Source: Saposhnikovia divaricata | Taxonomy: Eukaryota; Streptophyta; Magnoliopsida; Apiales; Apiaceae | Direction of reading: 5' to 3' | DNA: 64,000 nucleotides | Assembly: GCA_036435485.1 (NCBI GenBank) | Contig: CM071598.1 | Span: 196,953,148 to 197,017,147 of the forward strand | Shown: positions 59,711-64,000 of the stretch, piece after piece | How the letters are laid out: every line of letters starts with the position of its first letter | Position numbering within the stretch: position 1 is the stretch's first letter | Notes under the pieces: generated by a model | Seen by the model: only the letters and a program-made list of their open reading frames with translations | Database searches by the model: none | What the model was told of the DNA's origin: nothing | Made by a program: the position numbers and the translations under genes

Positions 59711-61189
59711 CCAAATTTAGACTTCCGAAATTATAACCTACTAATTAACAAGTTCCGAATTTAAACTACTCACATTATGACTCTACTATTTATAAATTCT
59801 CAATTTCCGAATAACTCCAGAAATTAAAGTATTTAAACCAACAATAATCCAAATTATTAATACTCTAATATTCTCCAAAAATCCCAATTTGGACTCCCGA
59901 AAAATAATAACTAACATTTTCCAAAAACTCGAATCCAACTTCGAAAATGAAGATTTAACTATAAATTCTCGAAGTCAACTCTAATGGCCTAACTTTGACC
60001 GGCTATAACTCACTCATTTTTAATCCGATTTACATGATTCAAGAGTGTATTCCATGTATTTTTTTCGCAAGGATTCTGAATATGTAATTTGTTTTCAAAT
60101 CTGACATTAGCAGCTAAAAAAACGAATGGATATACAGAGCAGAATATTAATAAATTATATATCCAACATATATACATGAACTACACATAAACACACACAC
60201 TCACACATAATCTTACATACCCAGTCGAACCACCTCTGCCCGTGTCGACAATCGGAGCAGCACAACGAACCCACAGACCTCCCTACCTCGGCACAACACC
60301 AAGCACCCGCAATCGCGGTTCATATACACACACACACACACCCGTGTATATACACACACACACACACGTATATCTATATATATATATATATAAGTTGCTC
60401 AATTGGTTCAACAATCAAACCCCAATTGAAATCCCCAAATTCAATTCCTCCCCCCAATCTCTTTCTCCCTTTCTCTCTTCTCTTCTTCTTTTATTTCTTT
60501 CCCTCTTCCTGTTTTTTTTTCAATCTGTCGAGAATTCTCTGGAATGCTCAGCTGCTATGTCTTATTGGGCTTGGCCCAATACTAACAAATAACTACAATA
60601 ATTCATTCCGGCCCAAAACACTACTTATTCGCTTTTAAAACTAATAAAAGACTCTTATAAATCGAAGTCAAATAAAATATTCGAAAAAATTAAACCCTTC
60701 ATTTTTAAAATAAAGAATACAAAATTACGAGTACACACATATTTTTAAAATAATTTTCGGATCAAAAATGAATTAAATATGAATTTTCAAAGTTTTGATC
60801 CTTTAAATACAATAAAACTCTTAAATTCATTTTAAAATACTCAACCACCCAAATTAATCCACCCAACAATTTTAAAAACTCATAAATATACAAAGATAAT
60901 TTTACAAAAGATTTCATGATTTTTAAGCCCTTGGATAATTAAATAAAGATTTTTGAAGATCAATAATACTTGATTTAAATATTTTTAAATCACTAAAAAT
61001 ACCAATAAAATACTGGGGCACACATTGGCACACATAACTCAATATATACTCATATAAACTCAATACTAAATATCGTTGAATTCCACAACGATATTCTCAA
61101 ATCCAATTCCATCCTTTAAATACTAATCAACATAATTAAATAATAATAAAATAAAAATAATAAATCCTAAAATAATCTGGTATCTTACA
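59014..61189 (-). repeat. Element C right (5') LTR, second segment
   Basis: It matches 38527-40702. The TA tract at 59655-59709 is much longer than in the left copy. It is non-coding. It ends at 61189 and is followed by the TSD catat (61190-61194). Confidence 0.93.
59655..59709. repeat. Long TA microsatellite
   Basis: About 26 TA units; the left LTR counterpart (39186-39230) is a mixed TACA/TA tract with fewer TA units. Confidence 0.9.
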
Positions 61190-61194
61190 CATAT

Positions 61195-62803
61195 GGATTT
61201 GAAAAACTAGCATTTTGATACAAACCAGGCATTGCAGGCATACATGGTATTGTTTGAGGTACATGAACAGGAGCCTTGTTGACAATCTTGCAATTAGAAG
61301 ATAGGTGATTGACACTATTACAATTACTACAAGTTTTCCTAGGAGCAAACTTGTTAGGAGAATAATTGTTTTTCTTGTTGATGCCTATCTTACCATTTCT
61401 GTTCTTTTTCTTTTTACCCTCAATTTCTACCTTTTCATTATCTGATTTACCAACAGCCTTTTTGTTATGTAAATCACCTGCCTTAGCCTTCCCACTAGAG
61501 ATTAGTATGACACTATTGCAATCTTCTTTGGTGAGCTCAGAGAGATTAGTAGAAAATACCTGATTGCTAGCTGAACTTGCTTCCTGCTCTCCAGAATCAG
61601 CCATCAATGCAAGGTTGACAAACTCAACATCATCATCAGAATGATTGTCATCAGCAGCCCAGTCATACTCTTGGGTCAAGAATGCCTTTCCTTTCTGCCT
61701 GAGAAGATCAAAATATTTCTTCTTGTAGTCAACAGTCTCAGTTGACTTTCCCTTGTTCTCAGATCTAGGTTTCCTGCATTCAATTATCTTGTGACCAACA
61801 ATTCCACAATTGTAGCATTTAATTTTGGATTTATCCACATAGTTGCTTGTGGAAAAATCCTTGTTAAATGGCTTGGCCACCCCAGAGTTTCTCTTGAATT
61901 TCAGCTTAGAGAATCTCCTATACAGGAAAGCTAAGTGCTCATCTATCTCATCCAATTCATCCTGCAGAAGGACATTCAATTCCTCAGACACCTTTTCCTT
62001 GCTCCTGCTTGATTCTGCTCTACCTTTACAAACCTCCCTGTTTGGTGTAGAACTAGCAGCTTCTGTCCTTTCCTCCTTTTGCTCCAAGTTGGCAACAAAT
62101 GCAACTGACCCACTTTTCTTTTGAGACTTCTCAATCTCTTCATCCTGCTCCATTTCCAGCTCATATGTCTTTAAAGTTCCATAGAGCCTTTCAAGAGTAA
62201 ATGTCTTGTACTCTTGAGTGTTTCTTAGAGAAACAATCATTGGCCTCCATTCCTTGGGCAGTGATCTCAGAAATTTAAGATTAGAATTTTAAACTTGATA
62301 GATTCTTCCATACAATTTCAAACCATTTAGTAGCTTTTGAATCTACTAAATGTATCATTCAATGTTTCTCCACTCTTAAAGTGGAAATGTTCATACTGTT
62401 GGATTAGTAGTTGCATCTTGTTTTACCTCACCTGTTCTGTTCCTTCACAAAGGGTTTGAACATTGTCCCATACTTCCTTGGAGGTAGTACAGTTGATAAC
62501 ATTGTCAACCATGTCTGTTTCTAGACCATTGAACAGTATATTCATGGTCTTTTTATCTTTGTGGACTTCTGCAATATCTTCAAGACTCCATTCAGAAACA
62601 GGTTTGGGAATGAGAGTGTCAGGCACATCTTCAGCCAGGCCAACTCTTGTTGCAGTCTTCATTGGAACGTGAGGACCCTTGTCAATGCAATCCACAAAAC
62701 CCTCATCAATAGACAAGAGATATAGACGCATTTTTACTTTCCAGTGAAAGTAATTCTCTCTATCAAGAACTGGAATCTTTACTCCATAATCCTTCTTAGA
62801 CAT
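61195..62803 (-). pseudogene. gag: Element B gag
   Basis: The ATG at 62803 starts MSKKDYG, followed by the Copia-type YFHWKVKMRLYL capsid start. The frame stops at 62423, and 62423-62240 is damaged (stops and shifts between recognisable pieces such as NLKFLRSLPKEWRP). It is then open 62240-61195, with two intact CCHC zinc knuckles (CYNCGIVGHKIIEC and CSNCNSVNHLSSNC) and a Lys-rich basic stretch. It is interrupted by element C at 61189 and resumes at 25149. Gag would form the virus-like particle and bind RNA. Confidence 0.88.
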
Positions 62804-62848
62804 GTTGGAAGTGTGTTGATCTTTAAACTTCAAATATGTTAGAAGCTT

Positions 62849-62860
62849 GCTCTGATACCA
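62849..62860 (-). promoter_or_regulatory. Primer binding site of element B (tRNA-iMet type)
   Basis: The minus strand reads TGGTATCAGAGC, two bases after the LTR end, an exact match to the standard plant iMet PBS. Confidence 0.92.
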
Positions 62861-62862
62861 AT

Positions 62863-63873
62863 TGTTATTCCAAGATTACACACTTGTATAATTGTAGAAG
62901 GGGGGGTTGAATAAAATTCTTGATATTTATAAATTTCTGATAAGAACTCCAGAAATCTATACTTAGATAATTGCTGTAAAAAGATTAATGCACAAACACA
63001 TAAAAATCAGGTGGTTAAATGCACCACCTGAAGCTTTTATTCGAAGAAAACTCTGTGATACAAAAGTACACAGCTTCTGTTTTACAACTCTTTGCTTTCT
63101 AAGGATATTCAATAAAAACCCTAAGCAAATGTATCTTTTTTCTTAGCTTCTAAAGAGTTGCTGCACTTGGTTATAAATCCCAAGTTTACAAGTACTACTG
63201 GAATAAGATAATATTAATCTAATTCAAGTTGACTTGCTACTACACTCCAAATACACATGTAGCCGAAAGGTTGTCCTTGTGAACAGACATGTCTCCTGCA
63301 CCTTTCTTGTATTCAAGGTGTAAACGAAATGCTTCTTTCTTCTGTGTTTCCAAAGAATGGCTGCCATACTGCTTTTTGTATCTACTATCAACCCATGTGA
63401 TCTGTCAGTCAAACCTGTCCTTATCAACTGCTAATCCTTAGCTTAGCATAGAAGTAAATGTCAATGATTATCCGTTGATATTGTACACTGACATCCGTTG
63501 ATGATATATTGAGTTGTATCCGTTGATATTGAGATTTGAGCTGTATCCATTGATAGAGTGGATTTGAGTTATATCCGTTGATAGAGTTCTGTCTTCATCC
63601 GTCGATACACTTTCACTTAGACAGAATTACATAGCATAGCTTATTTACAATTGGCTACCATATTCTGCCTATCCATTGATGGTCAACATGACTGTGGATA
63701 AAAACACTATCAACTGATAACATAGAGATACTGTAGTATGCTACAAAACCTCATCCGTTGATGAGCTACCTGTCAACGGATAGAGTTATAAATCCTCATC
63801 CGTCGACAGCTACAAAACCTTATACAATTTGATTGATTGTGAAGTTATCATCAAGTACAACATATTCCTAACA
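62863..63873 (-). repeat. 5' LTR of element B
   Basis: The LTR is 1,011 bases and matches 15486-16495 with about 20 differences. The ATCCGTTGAT motif array lies at 63469-63807, in U3. A weak TATA-like TTTATAACC on the minus strand sits near 63171-63180. Confidence 0.95.
63469..63807. repeat. ATCCGTTGAT motif array in element B 5' LTR
   Basis: It has the same positions as the array at 16092-16428. A few sites differ by one base between the two LTRs, for example a CATTG variant near 63545 and a CGTCG variant near 63800. Confidence 0.85.
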
Positions 63874-63878
63874 CTCTG
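63874..63878. repeat. Right target-site duplication of element B (ctctg)
   Basis: Matches 15481-15485. Confidence 0.92.
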
Positions 63879-64000
63879 TGAGCAGGGTTGAATCTCTTGT
63901 CATGTGCCTAGAGCATCCACTGTCTCGGTACCATAGATTCCTTCTGTTTCCCTACACACATCCAAAAGCAAATCAAGTTGATTTTGGTACCCAAGCTTCC
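63879..64000 (-). pseudogene. pol: Element A gag-protease fragment
   Basis: This continues element A beyond the B insertion. The protease motif DSGCSRHMT is intact here, unlike element B. A TAG and a one-base loss relative to B lie just upstream (near 63950). It runs out of the window. Confidence 0.82.

Larger units (their letters stand above)
25150..61189 (-). mobile_element. Element C: LARD-like non-coding LTR element, host of D and E
   Basis: Ends are TGTAACGCCC and ATCTTACA. TSD catat lies at 25145-25149 and 61190-61194. Without its own insertions it has two LTRs of about 4.27 kb and an internal region of only 1.2 kb (40703-41908) with an iMet-type PBS but no ORF. LTR starts and internal motifs resemble element E, which retains chromovirus pol, so C is inferred to be a deletion derivative of a Tekay/Del-type chromovirus. 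It would depend on proteins from other elements. Confidence 0.88.
15486..63873 (-). mobile_element. Element B: SIRE-like Ty1/Copia retrotransposon, nested host of C, D and E
   Basis: It is bounded by LTRs at 15486-16495 and 62863-63873 and by the TSD ctctg. Removing the 36-kb insertion C leaves about 12.3 kb: gag, protease, integrase, RT-RNase H, and a post-pol ORF of about 1,490 codons. Copia order (integrase before RT), the iMet PBS, a GGGGGAGAT-type polypurine tract and an extra ORF after pol place it near the SIRE/Maximus lineage. LTRs differ by roughly 20 bases in 1 kb by eye. It lies inside element A, a close relative, at the protease region. Confidence 0.92.

Noticed and set aside
26000..61000. 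Host genes, tRNA or rRNA genes between the elements
   Set aside because: Every stretch could be assigned to an LTR or internal region of elements C, D or E. Nothing resembling a host exon or structural RNA was seen.

Overview
This is plant nuclear DNA built almost entirely of LTR retrotransposons. No host gene, tRNA or rRNA was recognised. The families present (SIRE-like Copia, Athila, Tat and Tekay-type chromovirus Gypsy), PBSs for tRNA-iMet and tRNA-Asp, and very long LTRs indicate a flowering plant with a large repeat-rich genome, probably a dicot. The species cannot be named from sequence alone. All six elements run on the minus strand.

The layout is a set of nested insertions, most closed by exact 5-base target-site duplications (TSDs). 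F (1-7721) is the 5' half of a Tat-lineage Gypsy element: LTR 7231-7721, PBS, gag-pro and pol with two RNase H domains. On the opposite strand, beyond pol, it carries an intron-containing ORF (3-1073). F interrupts A, a SIRE-like Copia element whose pol and post-pol ORF lie at 7722-15485 and whose gag/protease side reappears at 63879-64000. A is split by B (15486-63873, TSD ctctg), a second member of the same family with 1.0-kb LTRs. B is split inside gag by C (25150-61189, TSD catat), a non-coding element with 4.3-kb LTRs and only 1.2 kb between them. C's left LTR holds D (27145-38430, TSD tgggc), an Athila element with near-identical LTRs, gag, pol and an intact post-pol ORF. C's right LTR holds E (44013-59008, TSD tgcgg), which has 5.2-kb LTRs around a decayed chromovirus gag-pol. 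Order of insertion: A, then B, then C, then D and E independently. F also postdates A.

Most coding regions are broken. B's reverse transcriptase reads YVDG in place of YVDD and its protease DRG in place of DSG. A keeps YVDD, but its post-pol ORF is shattered. F has three in-frame stops and D has several breaks.

The most unusual material is in the A/B family. A 10-base motif, ATCCGTTGAT, is repeated in the LTR, upstream of a candidate second promoter in front of the post-pol ORF, and inside two coding linkers. That post-pol ORF would be about 1,490 codons, looks nuclear rather than envelope-like, and has an N-terminal patch far more diverged between A and B than the rest of the element.
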